Positions 1 to 8,219 are shown, numbered from the stretch's first letter. The stretch: 24,156 nucleotides of DNA from Candidatus Rifleibacteriota bacterium (GCA_016213865.1 JACQZL010000236.1:1-24156), one strand, 5' to 3'. Made by a program: numbers and translations. Notes: generated by a model from the letters alone, not told the origin.

Positions 1-2
1 AG

Positions 3-197
3 CATGTCTCGCGGCTGATCGACCAGGGGCGGCGGGACACGGAGCGGCTTCTGGTGCTAGAAGAGGAGGTCAAGGAGAGGCAGCGCCAGGGGGGCGGCGG
101 GCGGACGGGAAGGAACCCGCGTCAAAAGTATCCCATCCGACCAATTGGGCCGAACCATAATCCCAGGGGCAGGCAAAGGTCGGGGATTGGCCACTGA
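3..197 (+). CDS. possible C-terminal fragment of an unknown protein
   Basis: An open frame enters from the left edge and stops at 195-197. Its first 25 or so residues (SRLIDQGRRDTERLLVLEE and following) are charged and heptad-like, as in an amphipathic helix at a protein C-terminus. The remainder is Gly/Arg/Pro-rich and looks less protein-like, so the true end could have been altered by a frameshift. I do not recognise the family. No start is visible because the gene would begin outside the window. Confidence 0.35.
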   Translation, partial: HVSRLIDQGRRDTERLLVLEEEVKERQRQGGGGRTGRNPRQKYPIRPIGPNHNPRGRQRSGIGH

Positions 198-463
198 TCG
201 ACGGTTTTGGTTTTGTGAGTCTTGTCACTAATCCTGACAAGTGGGAGGTCCTTGTCTCACCCGAAGAGGGTGGTGGTGAAGGGGTGGAGAGTTCGACTGC
301 GGAGAAGGTGCGTCGGGAGAGCATTCTCGGCTGGTCGTGCATTGGCACATGAGTTGCATGCGAGACCTCGAGTTTGGCAGGTGGAGAGCCTGGCTGACGG
401 GTAGGCTACCCCCCTCCTATCTGACGGACGGGCTCTCCTTATCTCTCCATCAATCCAGGTAAA

Positions 464-537
464 CAACGGGCTTCTCGAACGGCCCAGTGCTCCGCCCCCC
501 TTGCACTGGGACCCCCTGCGCGAGGCCCTTCTTTTTT
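464..537. repeat. structured intergenic repeat, copy A
   Basis: The element contains an 8-bp stem, CCCAGTGC (483-490) with GCACTGGG (503-510), closing a 12-nt C-rich loop. It is preceded by CGGGCTTCTCGAAC and followed by a GCGCGAGGCCC box and a T-rich run. Copy B at 1414-1486 keeps the loop but changes the outer stem pairs on both sides. Confidence 0.6.
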
Positions 538-597
538 GTCCGCGAACCGTGCCTGAGTGGAGCGACGCTCACTCATGGGGAAATCCACGGACCCGTG

Positions 598-859
598 AAC
601 CACGAGGCACCAGTCAAATTGGGCCGATTCGGGCGGCAAGGTAGAAGCGGCATCCTGCCGCTTCCAAGGTACGGTTGCCGGAGCCCTGAAGCGGCTGGAA
701 GCCGCTTCTACCTTCCCGGGCCAAAGTGTGCGTTGGGTCGTGGCTCGATGGATCGGTGCCATCCACGAAGATCCGAAAGCCCAAAGAACTGCGCGAAGAG
801 AAGCGTGATCGAATGAGGCCCTTTGTGCCGCTCTTCGGGTCCTTCGTGCCTTCGTGGTT
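598..859. repeat. CACGAAG-type inverted repeat, copy 1
   Basis: The left arm GAACCACGAGGCAC (598-611) is nearly the reverse complement of GTGCCTTCGTGGTTG (846-860). Further TTCGTG/CTTCGTG words lie nearby up to about 880. The same family recurs at 15766-15870 and 22491-22576. The REP-like double hairpin at 640-712 is nested inside this copy. Confidence 0.5.
640..712. repeat. REP-like double-hairpin element
   Basis: The ends are a perfect 12-bp inverted repeat: GGTAGAAGCGGC (640-651) and GCCGCTTCTACC (701-712). Each half is also a hairpin. GAAGCGGCA (644-652) pairs with TGCCGCTTC (656-664) around loop TCC. GAAGCGGCT (688-696) pairs with AGCCGCTTC (700-708) around loop GGA. This two-hairpin design is typical of REP/BIME sequences mobilised by REP-associated tyrosine transposases; no such transposase gene is visible here. 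Confidence 0.8.
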
Positions 860-1413
860 GGGTCTCCTCGTGCCTTCGCAGTGATGCGGCTTCCCATCTG
901 TCTGCATCACTCCCGTGCCTGAGGCTCGGATCGACCGGGTCCTCCGGGGCTCACGAAGAGGGCTGCGCGTCAGGGCTTTGGGGTCGGACTTCAGACCGTG
1001 ACCGATGTCACGTCTTTTGTGCTTACCGGTGAAACACCAAGCGGACAGGATATCGATAGCACATGGGATACAAATATCCTCTATCCTCTCCCAGAGCGAA
1101 ACTCCGGCGCTTTCGTGTTTCCGAGAGTCGGCATGACGTTCCTTTCCGGTCACCATGCTATGGGATGTTCATGTCCCAAATGATACCCTCCTGGCAGCCC
1201 TGACTCTCCCCCCCAGAAAGGCCCTGAACCCTCTTCCAAAGCCGAAAAGCGCGGCCTCGACCCAATTGGCACCGAGGTTGCACCAGAGGCGCCTGTTCGC
1301 CGGTGAGTGACGGCGGAGAGTCCGGTCAGTACGGTAGTTCCCCCCCCCAGCTACCTGGAAGACGGATTCTTCTCATACTCCCCCACCCCCCCCTAGCCGA
1401 GCGAATCGGCGAA

Positions 1414-1486
1414 CGACGGGCTTCGCGAAAAGTTCTGTGCTCCGCCCCCCTTGCACGGAACAAAGTACGCGGAGCCCAATCTTTTT
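1414..1486. repeat. structured intergenic repeat, copy B
   Basis: This is the second copy of the element at 464-537. Twenty bases are identical between copies (487-506 and 1437-1456). The outer stem here is TTCTGTGC (1433-1440) with GCACGGAA (1453-1460), complementary apart from one T-G wobble, although its sequence differs from copy A. A GCGGAGCCC box and a T-run again follow. Confidence 0.6.
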
Positions 1487-1596
1487 CCGGCGTTTTGCGC
1501 GTGCGCTGGTGCCCGGTGCCCGTCGCTACCGCCTCCCCGAGAAGCGCTTGACCGTGTCTTCCCAGCCGCGGTGCCCGGCCTCCGCGGCCTCGGCGG

Positions 1597-1644
1597 GCGA
1601 ACGGGGACGAGAACTGCGGCTTCCCAGGTTTCGCAGACGCTCCC
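1597..1644. repeat. 48-bp dispersed module, copy 1
   Basis: This 48-bp stretch matches 18677-18724 at 39 of 48 positions without gaps by hand alignment. It begins GCGAACGGGG and ends ACGCTCCC in both copies. Its translation in other frames has no recognisable meaning, and both copies lie in non-coding DNA. Confidence 0.55.
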
Positions 1645-1805
1645 CTCGGCCCCCGCCGCTCCGTGGATGGTTTTCTCCCTCCACAGGCAGCTTTTCGGCG
1701 CCGGGCGGCCAGACGGACAGCCGCCAAATCGGCTCGGGGACAGGGTTTCTCGAACTGGCACCGTTCGTGATTCGGGGTCCGCGAACCGAATCCGGAGGTC
1801 CCTGC

Positions 1806-2798
1806 ATGCTCACGATGACGATGGCCCTGATGTGGAGATGGTTCCGCGCGCACCGCCGCCAGGCAGGCCTGGCACTGGCGCTCCTCCTGACACTCTCGCA
1901 AGTGGCGGCGGCTTTCGACCTGTTCGGGCTGAGCCGATCGGCCGACCAGTTCCCGACGGGCCGCCTTCCCAGGGCCCGGGTCGACGCGACCGTCCGCGCC
2001 GCGGCCCCCGGCACCGAGAACCTGCTGGCCCTCTTCGGCGGCAGTCCCGACGGCAGCCGCGAAGAGCGTTACGCCCGGAACTTCCACGACCAGGTTGGCG
2101 GGACCTATCTTCACGGCGACTACGACCTCGACGACCTCGTGGGAGCGATGCTGCCGGCTGACCGGGCCGAGCGGCCACTGGCCAACGTCTATCTGGTCGG
2201 GCACATCAACGGACGCGATCCGGCCAAGTTCCCCGACTGGCGCGCCGCCCATCCCGACGAGGAAGTCATGGGCGTCCTGGAGACGGGCCGCGACGACGAC
2301 GCACGCATCCTCAACGCCAACAACCAGTTCTTCTCGCGCTACGACGCCCGGATGCGCGAGCTGGGCGTGACGCCGGATCAGGTCTACGCCCCGGGCGCCC
2401 AGATCATCTTCAAGAACTGCTTCGCGGGCAGTATGACGCGCGACTTCCTGGAGCAGTACGCCGACCGCCTTCCCCAGGGGACCAGCATCGAGGCCTATGC
2501 CTCGACCTACAACTGGAACGAGTTCACGCAGTACCCGCTGGGCATCCGCACCGAGGGTGTCCACAACATGGGGATGCAGGAGCAGGGCCTGGTCTTGATC
2601 CCCGGCAGGTGGACGCCGCCGGCTGCCACGGCCGAACGGGAGCCCGCGCCCGCCACGGCCGAGCCGCCGGTCACCGAGCTGATCGGGGAGGAGCCGGCCG
2701 AGGAGCCGTACCCCGCGCCGGCCGCCGAACCGACGGCCGAACCGCCTGCCGACATCGAAGTCGGCGACGACGAACAGGCCGTGGATCTGGGCGACTGA
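1806..2798 (+). CDS. secreted protein, possible clan CD cysteine-peptidase-like domain
   Basis: The 330-residue product begins with an N-terminal signal sequence: basic residues to about 18, a hydrophobic core at 20-33, and a likely cut after the AAA at 34-36. The start at 1806 is supported by GGAGG at 1794-1798 with 7-nt spacing; the frame stays open to 1437, but that part is repeat DNA. The core carries VYLVGHING with His133 and IIFKNCFAGSM with Cys205. A buried strand ending in GH, then a later strand ending in xCxxG, is the layout of clan CD peptidases (caspase, legumain, C80). The His-Cys distance of 72 is longer than in caspases, so the link is only suggestive. Residues 265-330 form a Pro/Ala/Glu-rich acidic tail, perhaps a wall or surface linker. 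The 3' end overlaps the convergent hydrolase gene by 128 bp. I do not recognise a named family, so treat the function as unknown. Confidence 0.75.
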   Translation: MLTMTMALMWRWFRAHRRQAGLALALLLTLSQVAAAFDLFGLSRSADQFPTGRLPRARVDATVRAAAPGTENLLALFGGSPDGSREERYARNFHDQVGGTYLHGDYDLDDLVGAMLPADRAERPLANVYLVGHINGRDPAKFPDWRAAHPDEEVMGVLETGRDDDARILNANNQFFSRYDARMRELGVTPDQVYAPGAQIIFKNCFAGSMTRDFLEQYADRLPQGTSIEAYASTYNWNEFTQYPLGIRTEGVHNMGMQEQGLVLIPGRWTPPAATAEREPAPATAEPPVTELIGEEPAEEPYPAPAAEPTAEPPADIEVGDDEQAVDLGD

Positions 2799-3798
2799 GG
2801 GCGAGCGCCGGTTCGGCAGCCCGGGCCTTACTTGTCGAATCGAGCTCGCGCTCGGTTCCCCGGCGACTACGCGGCACGCCCTGTCGCCGGCGGCGCAGGA
2901 TGTGCTCTGCAAGGAACTTCTCGAGCCGCAGGTTGACCAGTTCCGGCTGCTCGACCAGTCCGGCGTGGCTCGCCTTGGGCAGGACCAGTAGCTCCGCGCC
3001 GTCGATCCGGTCGCGCATCTCGAGCGAGAGATGGAGCGGACTGAACAGGTCGCTCTCGCCGGCAACGACGAGCGTGGGCACGTCGATCTCGTCCAGATAG
3101 CCGGCGGCGCTGTGCTTTTGCATCTCCCCGGCCAGGGTCCAGAACGTGCGCACGTCCATCGCGGCGACGTGTTCGAAGTACTGGCGCATGTCGCTGTAGC
3201 GGGCCGTCGCCGGGAGGATCGTCCCCAACCGCCCCACGCCGTACAGCAGGCTGGGGCGCTTCAAGGTCCACTTCAGACCCGCGAGGAGAAGCGGGGCTCG
3301 GGTCCCGAGGAAGTGCAGGTAGTAGAAGAGCGGAAGCCCGACCAGCCGGGGGATCTGCAGAAAGGTGTCGAAGGGGTGGCCGTAGGCCCCGCAGACCGGG
3401 ACCAACCCGGCCACACGGAGTCGGTACCGGTGCCAGAACTCCAGGATGACCTGGCATCCCATCGAGTGCCCGACCAGGACCGCCCGCTTCACCCGGCACG
3501 CGTCCAGGACTCTTCGCAGGTCCTCGGCGAACGCGGGGATCGAGAAGTCGTGCGGATCCACCCGGGACGGAGACCCGCTCTCTCCGTGTCCACGGTAGTC
3601 CCACGTGATGACGCGGCGCGTCTCGGAGAAGTGTTCGACCAGGTACCTCCAAAAGAAGGTCGACACCGCGAACCCGTTGCAGCAGACAATCGCCGGCTCG
3701 CCCTTGCCGAACTCGGAGTAGTGGACGGGAACGCCCTGGGGTCCGGGAACGAAGCCCTCTTCCGACAGCCTTGCGGTCTTTCTCGGGTAGCCTTTCAC
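2671..3798 (-). CDS. alpha/beta hydrolase
   Basis: This is a 375-residue alpha/beta-hydrolase-fold enzyme, probably an esterase, lipase or related hydrolase; the substrate cannot be read from sequence. The nucleophile elbow is GHSMG with Ser112. The likely acid is Asp250 in GESD and the base His278 in KASHAG. An oxyanion-region NGF lies near 41-43 and WDYRGHGES at 66-74 is typical of the fold. A lid-like hydrophobic insert (about 140-200) contains FYYLHFLG. The GTG start at 3798 overlaps the stop of the upstream remnant by 4 nt (GTGA), which implies translational coupling. The core ends near residue 300. The last 70 or so residues are Arg/Pro-rich and lie partly antisense to the gene ending at 2798, so a nearer original stop may have been lost. 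Confidence 0.88.
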   Translation of the reverse strand: MKGYPRKTARLSEEGFVPGPQGVPVHYSEFGKGEPAIVCCNGFAVSTFFWRYLVEHFSETRRVITWDYRGHGESGSPSRVDPHDFSIPAFAEDLRRVLDACRVKRAVLVGHSMGCQVILEFWHRYRLRVAGLVPVCGAYGHPFDTFLQIPRLVGLPLFYYLHFLGTRAPLLLAGLKWTLKRPSLLYGVGRLGTILPATARYSDMRQYFEHVAAMDVRTFWTLAGEMQKHSAAGYLDEIDVPTLVVAGESDLFSPLHLSLEMRDRIDGAELLVLPKASHAGLVEQPELVNLRLEKFLAEHILRRRRQGVPRSRRGTERELDSTSKARAAEPALALSRPDPRPVRRRRLRCRQAVRPSVRRPARGTAPRPAPPRSAR

Positions 3799-4025
3799 AG
3801 GTCGCTCCCCACCAGCCGCAGGAAGTCGGCTGGCGCGGTCACCTCGCGAGGCAAGGCAGCGAGCTGCCCTGCCACCGTGCAAGCCGTCCCGGACCCTTCG
3901 AGGATGCCTCGGCGGGGCGTGAGCGCGCGGGCGAGCGGTGCGAGGACTCTCGGCGCCCCCGGGCCTCCGCGCAAGAGGACCGCCGAAAAGGCCGGGGCAC
4001 CGTGGGTCCTGGGTTCGTGCGTCAT
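3795..4025 (-). pseudogene. internally deleted alpha/beta hydrolase remnant
   Basis: The 76-residue frame matches the ends of the intact hydrolase at 15934-16779 but lacks its middle. Residues 5-63 (PRTHGAPAFSAVLLRGGPG onward, to GQLAALPREVT) align with residues 24-81 of the intact protein (PRTHGNPPFSVVLLHGGPG onward, to GQIADLHRDVT). The final DFLRLVGSDL aligns with its C-terminal EFLRLLVDET. About 185 residues holding the GHSWG nucleophile, the acid and the His are missing. DNA similarity extends upstream of the ATG (CATGGCG..GCCAGTGTC in both), which supports this start. It therefore looks like a decayed paralogue, though the frame is still open and coupled to the downstream hydrolase. Confidence 0.7.
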
Positions 4026-4212
4026 GGCGAGGCCAGTGTCCACCATCCGCACCCGGCAGGCAAGCGTCGGTCACCTCTCAATCGGACCGTGCTCCGGTCG
4101 CGGACGGGCGCCGCTCGGCGCTCAGCAAGTCCGTGGACGCCGCCGGCGAGTTCGTCTACAATCCGGCGCCGGGGCGGTGTAAGAACGCCGGCCCATCTGC
4201 AAGGAGGACCGG

Positions 4213-5163
4213 ATGTTCTGGAACCTGTTCAGGATTGCGCTCGGCTTCGGTTTGCTGACCAAGGGGGCCGGTTGGTTCGTCGACGGCTCGGTGGCCATCG
4301 CCCGCCGCCTGCGCATCCCGCCGTACGTCATCGGTGCGACGCTCGTCGCCCTGGGAACGAGCCTTCCCGAGCTGGTCACCTCCGTCTACGCAGGCCTTGC
4401 CGGACGCCCAGAGATCGCACTGGCCAACGTCGTCGGGTCCAACCTCGTCAACGTCGGCATCGTGGTCGGCATGGCGGCGCTGCTCTGCCCGATGCTGCTC
4501 GACCGCGACGTCTTCGTCGAGGACGCGCCGCACCTCCTGGTATCGGCCTTCCTGCTCGCCGTCATGGCCGCCGACGGTCGCATCGAGCGGGCCGAGGGCG
4601 TCCTGCTGCTGTTCCTCGGCTTGGTCTACGCCGTCAGCCTGGTGCGCCAGCGTGAAGGACCGGAGGACGCCTCCGGCGGAGTGTCGGACGAAGGGCCTGC
4701 GTCTCTGAGCCCAATCGGGATTGCCTGGCGGCTGGCGGCGGGGATGGCTGGCTTCACGCTCGGGGCGAAGGCCCTGGTGGACGGTGCCAGCGAGCTCGCC
4801 CGGGCCGCGTCGATCCCCGAGTGGCTCATCGGACTCACCGTGGTGGCCGTCGGGACCAGCCTGCCGGAACTGGCGACGTCGGTTGCGGCGGCCTATCGCG
4901 GCAGCAGCAGCATCGCCGTCGGCAACGTCTTCGGCTCCAACATCCTCAACATCTACGTGGTCCTGGGGCTCACGGCTTCGCTGGCACCGGTGACGGTCGC
5001 CCCGGCGACCCTGGGGTTCGACGTCCCGGCGTTGGTCGCGATGACTTTCACGATCCTGTTCGTCGTGAACGGCCGGAAGGTCACCCGAGAACACGGTCTA
5101 GTGCTGATCGCAGCCTATCTCGCGATCCTCCTGGCCAGCCTCCGGGTCCACCCGACGGGGTGA
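4213..5163 (+). CDS. calcium/sodium antiporter, CaCA family
   Basis: This 316-residue inner-membrane exchanger has the internal duplication that defines the Ca2+:cation antiporter superfamily (YrbG-like). Alpha-repeat 1 is GATLVALGTSLPELVTS at 41-57 and alpha-repeat 2 is GLTVVAVGTSLPELATS at 207-223; each is followed by a GSN box (NVVGSN at 72-77, GNVFGSN at 237-243). The GTSLPEL acidic residues are the expected ion-binding Glu in each half. The Gly/Ser/Glu-rich stretch at 145-165 is the cytoplasmic loop joining the halves. Length is normal for the family. The start has AGGAGG at 4202-4207 with 5-nt spacing. It is divergent from the hydrolase pair and appears monocistronic. It probably exports Ca2+ using the Na+ or H+ gradient; the exact ion is inferred. 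Confidence 0.95.
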   Translation: MFWNLFRIALGFGLLTKGAGWFVDGSVAIARRLRIPPYVIGATLVALGTSLPELVTSVYAGLAGRPEIALANVVGSNLVNVGIVVGMAALLCPMLLDRDVFVEDAPHLLVSAFLLAVMAADGRIERAEGVLLLFLGLVYAVSLVRQREGPEDASGGVSDEGPASLSPIGIAWRLAAGMAGFTLGAKALVDGASELARAASIPEWLIGLTVVAVGTSLPELATSVAAAYRGSSSIAVGNVFGSNILNIYVVLGLTASLAPVTVAPATLGFDVPALVAMTFTILFVVNGRKVTREHGLVLIAAYLAILLASLRVHPTG

Positions 5164-5183
5164 GACGAGGGCGCGCGTCTTCT

Positions 5184-8100
5184 TCAGGGCCGGCGCAGGA
5201 AGCCGGTGCTGATGGAGCCGTTGTCGAAGCACTCGTTGATACGCGCCGCGGCATCGTTGACGTCGGAAAGCGTCGTGCCCGGGGGCAGGGCCCCGCTGTC
5301 ACCGCCAACCGTCCGGTTGGCCAGGTCGAGGAACGCGGCGACCGTCATCCCGGTGAACGGGCCACTGGCGATCGTGAGCTGCCCCAGCGGCATCGGATCG
5401 CGCTGGCCCAGCCTTCCAGCCGCTGAGAAAGCGACGTTGAGGGAGACCGCGGCGAGTTGCCCGCCCAGCACGCCGGCGCCCGTCGAGAGCGGGTCGAGGG
5501 CGCTCGTCGTGAAGGTCCCCGGCGTGCCTCCCTGCGGCAGGAACTCCTCGACGGCCTCGGAGGTGCTCAGGACCACCTGCACGCGGCCGCCCATCAGCAG
5601 CCCAGCGGGGAAGGCCGTGGAGAACCCGGCGTCGCGGATCGTGCCCGGGTTGTTACCGTGGGCTCGGCTACCCCAGCCGCCCTGCGTGTAGGTGACGAAG
5701 TCTCCGGCCGCGATCTCGTTGCCGGGATCGGGGGGGCAAGAGCGCGCAATCAGGCTGACGCTGGCGATGGCCGGGTTTCCGAAGATCGTGGCCAGACCTT
5801 CCGGAGCGGTGCCGGTGCCGACGAGAGCCGCGGTGGTCGCCGCCGGGGTGCTCCCGCAGCGGTCGGTCGCGAACTGGACCGGGCCGCTCACCACGAAGAC
5901 CGAGCGGCTGCCGGCGCGTCCCGTGGCGGCAATCGTCTCCTGCAGGGAGGACGTGACGCCGATGCTGCCCGTAACGCTCGCCCCGCTGGCCAGTACGCCG
6001 CGCACGGTGAGCGTGCCGAGGCTGGCAAGGCCGGCGTCGGGCATCGAGCTCAGCAGATCGGTCAGCAGAACGCGCTCGTTGAGGCGGACGACCGAACCGA
6101 CCGCAACACTCCGCTCCATCGCCCAGACCGAGCTCCTGAAGTGGCCGTGGCCCCTCTCGCGGCAGGTGCAGCGGAGCGCATCCTCTGCGAAGGAGGCCCA
6201 GACCCCGATGGTGACGGGCGTGTTCTGCTGAAAGCCGAGACAGGTGACGTCGAAGCTGCCGGCCAGGCGGAAGGTGGCTGTCGACCGGCCCGCCAGGACG
6301 GGCAGACTGCCGGCCGTAAGCGGGTTTCCGGCGGCGTCGTACATCGTGAGCGAACCGTGTCGGGTCCCCGTGCAGTCCCGCAGCGGCGCCCGGTCGCCGA
6401 GCAACGCGGGTCCGAGCAAGATCCACCCGCACTCAGGCGAGCGGTACTTCACCACCATTGCCACGGCGGTGACGGGCACCGCCGCGGCGCCGGAGTTGAC
6501 CAGCGTCAGCCGGGTGTCGATGCCGACGATCCGGCGCGTGCGGCCCTCGGTAACGACGACGTTGAACGTGACCTGGGGAGAGGGCGAGGTCGATTCGACG
6601 GTCTCCTGGGCGGGGGTATTCGAGAGCGTCCAGGTCGTGACGTCCATCATCGCGACGGCCGACTCGCCCAGCGAGGCCCTGGCGTGAACCCCGCGCGGGT
6701 CGACCCTGACCGACACCCGGGCCGACCCCGTGGCACAGCGACCGTCGGACACGGTCAGGCGCAGGACGTAGGTTCCCGGCGTGGTGGCCCGGAACGTGAG
6801 CCGCGGCGTATCGGCGCCGTCGAAGCTGACTGGGCTGGCCGAACCGCCCACCCGGCACCAGCGATAGGTCAGGACCGAGTCGTCGGCATCGGTCGCCGTG
6901 CCTGTCAGAACGAGGGGCGTGCCGGCCTCGCCCGTGAGCTCGCCACGGATGGAGACGACCGGCGGCGCGTCGACCGAAACGGTGGTCCGGACCTTGGCCA
7001 CCCCGCCTTGACCGTCGGAGACGGTCAACTCCAAGGTGTAGACGCCCGGTCTGCTGGCACTGAAACCCGGTGCAAGCGTGCAGGTGTTACGCAGGGACGG
7101 CCGCGACGGCCCGGACACCGAGGCCCAGCGATAAGTCAGGCGATCCTCGTCCGGATCGGAGGCGGTAGCTCGAATCTGGGTCCAGACGCCGGCCGTCGCG
7201 CACTCGATCGGCTCGGCGGTCGCCTGCGGAGGCCGGTTCTCCCGCTCCAGGACAGTGACGGTCACGCTGCTCGTCGCGGTGGCCTGGCAGGAGTCCGTCA
7301 CGGTGAAGAGGAAGTTGTACGTGCCTGCCACGCGAGGAGTGAAGCTGGCGAAACGGCCGCACCGGCTGTTGAAGGCCACCGCAGGACCGGTACCCGGGTC
7401 GGTCGGGTGCCGGTCCCAGGCGAAGGAAAGGGCGTCTCCGTCCTGGTCGTAGCCGCAGCCCCGGAGGCTGACAGGACGGCCGGCGTAGACGACCGGGGGT
7501 GCGTCCGCCGAAGCGGTGGGGGGCGAGTTGGAGGCCACCGTGAGGCTGGCCGTGGCAGCGCCGCCTCGTCCATCCCGGACGAACACGCTCACGACGTAGG
7601 TGCCGGCCTCGGGCACGGTGAACTGGATGTTGGAGCCGGTGTCCGAGCAGAGCGGCAGGGCCGGACCGGTTCCGCCCACCTGGGCCCAGGCATACGAGAG
7701 CGAGTCCCCATCGGGATCACAGGCCGTGGCGGATACCTCGACCAAGCTGCCCGCGGTGGCAATGCGGGGGCCGGAGAGACGCACGGTCGGGGGCCGGTTC
7801 ACGACGATCGTGACCTCGTCGGACACGGTCGCGCCACACGAGCCCGTGGCCTGGAGGGTAAACACGAACCTGCCTGCCCGGGAGGCATGCCAGCGAATGG
7901 CGGCAGCTCCGGGGAGCCCACTGATTGCGCGTCCGTTGGGCAGCTCGCGGCCGGACCAGGCGAAGCGAACGTCGTGGCCGTCCGGATCGGAGGCGCAACT
8001 GGAGAGGGTGACATACGAGCCGAGGTTGACGATCCGGGGCGCCCAGGCAGCGACCGTCGGCTGTCGGACTCCCTGGCATCCCGCAGCCATCTCGGCAGTC

Positions 8101-8219
8101 TTGGAGACCCCAGGGGTCACGCCGGCTTCGCCCGGGGCCCCTGCCTGGACCGTACCGGTCACCAGCGTGAAGAGGGCCAGACTAACCGCGACGAGGGCCA
8201 GCTTGCCTGCGAATTTCAT
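5184..8219 (-). CDS. secreted multi-PKD/Ig-like domain protein
   Basis: The 1011-residue product has a clear signal peptide (MKFAGKLALVAVSLALF, likely cut after VQA near 26). I chose the ATG at 8219 because AGGAGG lies 5 nt upstream and the signal peptide starts there; an in-frame ATG at 8243 would precede the ribosome site. Residues about 50-510 hold five PKD/cadherin-like beta-sandwich repeats, each opening with RPPT/SPPT/APPV-type strands and containing SDPDGD.LSYAW-like cores (ASDPDGHDVRFAW, CDPDGDSLSYAW, YDQDGDALSFAW, SDPDEDRLTYRW, TDADDSVLTYRW). Many paired Cys fit an extracytoplasmic location. Residues about 515-1011 are a different beta-rich region with Gly/Thr/Ser-rich strands that I do not recognise. 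It is a probable surface or exported adhesin/structural protein; no catalytic motif is seen. It converges on the antiporter gene with only 20 nt between the stops. Confidence 0.9.
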   Translation of the reverse strand: MKFAGKLALVAVSLALFTLVTGTVQAGAPGEAGVTPGVSKTAEMAAGCQGVRQPTVAAWAPRIVNLGSYVTLSSCASDPDGHDVRFAWSGRELPNGRAISGLPGAAAIRWHASRAGRFVFTLQATGSCGATVSDEVTIVVNRPPTVRLSGPRIATAGSLVEVSATACDPDGDSLSYAWAQVGGTGPALPLCSDTGSNIQFTVPEAGTYVVSVFVRDGRGGAATASLTVASNSPPTASADAPPVVYAGRPVSLRGCGYDQDGDALSFAWDRHPTDPGTGPAVAFNSRCGRFASFTPRVAGTYNFLFTVTDSCQATATSSVTVTVLERENRPPQATAEPIECATAGVWTQIRATASDPDEDRLTYRWASVSGPSRPSLRNTCTLAPGFSASRPGVYTLELTVSDGQGGVAKVRTTVSVDAPPVVSIRGELTGEAGTPLVLTGTATDADDSVLTYRWCRVGGSASPVSFDGADTPRLTFRATTPGTYVLRLTVSDGRCATGSARVSVRVDPRGVHARASLGESAVAMMDVTTWTLSNTPAQETVESTSPSPQVTFNVVVTEGRTRRIVGIDTRLTLVNSGAAAVPVTAVAMVVKYRSPECGWILLGPALLGDRAPLRDCTGTRHGSLTMYDAAGNPLTAGSLPVLAGRSTATFRLAGSFDVTCLGFQQNTPVTIGVWASFAEDALRCTCRERGHGHFRSSVWAMERSVAVGSVVRLNERVLLTDLLSSMPDAGLASLGTLTVRGVLASGASVTGSIGVTSSLQETIAATGRAGSRSVFVVSGPVQFATDRCGSTPAATTAALVGTGTAPEGLATIFGNPAIASVSLIARSCPPDPGNEIAAGDFVTYTQGGWGSRAHGNNPGTIRDAGFSTAFPAGLLMGGRVQVVLSTSEAVEEFLPQGGTPGTFTTSALDPLSTGAGVLGGQLAAVSLNVAFSAAGRLGQRDPMPLGQLTIASGPFTGMTVAAFLDLANRTVGGDSGALPPGTTLSDVNDAAARINECFDNGSISTGFLRRP

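Larger units (their letters stand above)
198..1805. other. 1.6-kb repeat-rich intergenic region
   Basis: No open frame here looks like a real protein on either strand. The stretch holds several dispersed repeats, listed separately: two copies of a C-rich-loop hairpin element, a double-hairpin REP-like element nested between CACGAAG-type arms, and a 48-bp module shared with 18677-18724. There are several poly-C runs (near 1208-1215, 1339-1347 and 1385-1393). A lower-GC patch lies at about 1020-1190, with an imperfect palindrome at 1161-1178 (TGGGA..TCCCA arms). Open frames crossing 1437-1805 are extensions of the gene that starts at 1806. Confidence 0.7.

Noticed and set aside
4133..4160. Promoter of the antiporter (TACAAT at 4155-4160)
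   Set aside because: The -10-like word is fair, but no matching -35 is visible at the right distance, so I did not list it.
5163..5185. Bidirectional terminator between the antiporter and PKD genes
   Set aside because: Only a 5-bp AGACG/CGTCT stem with a long loop is present, too weak to support.
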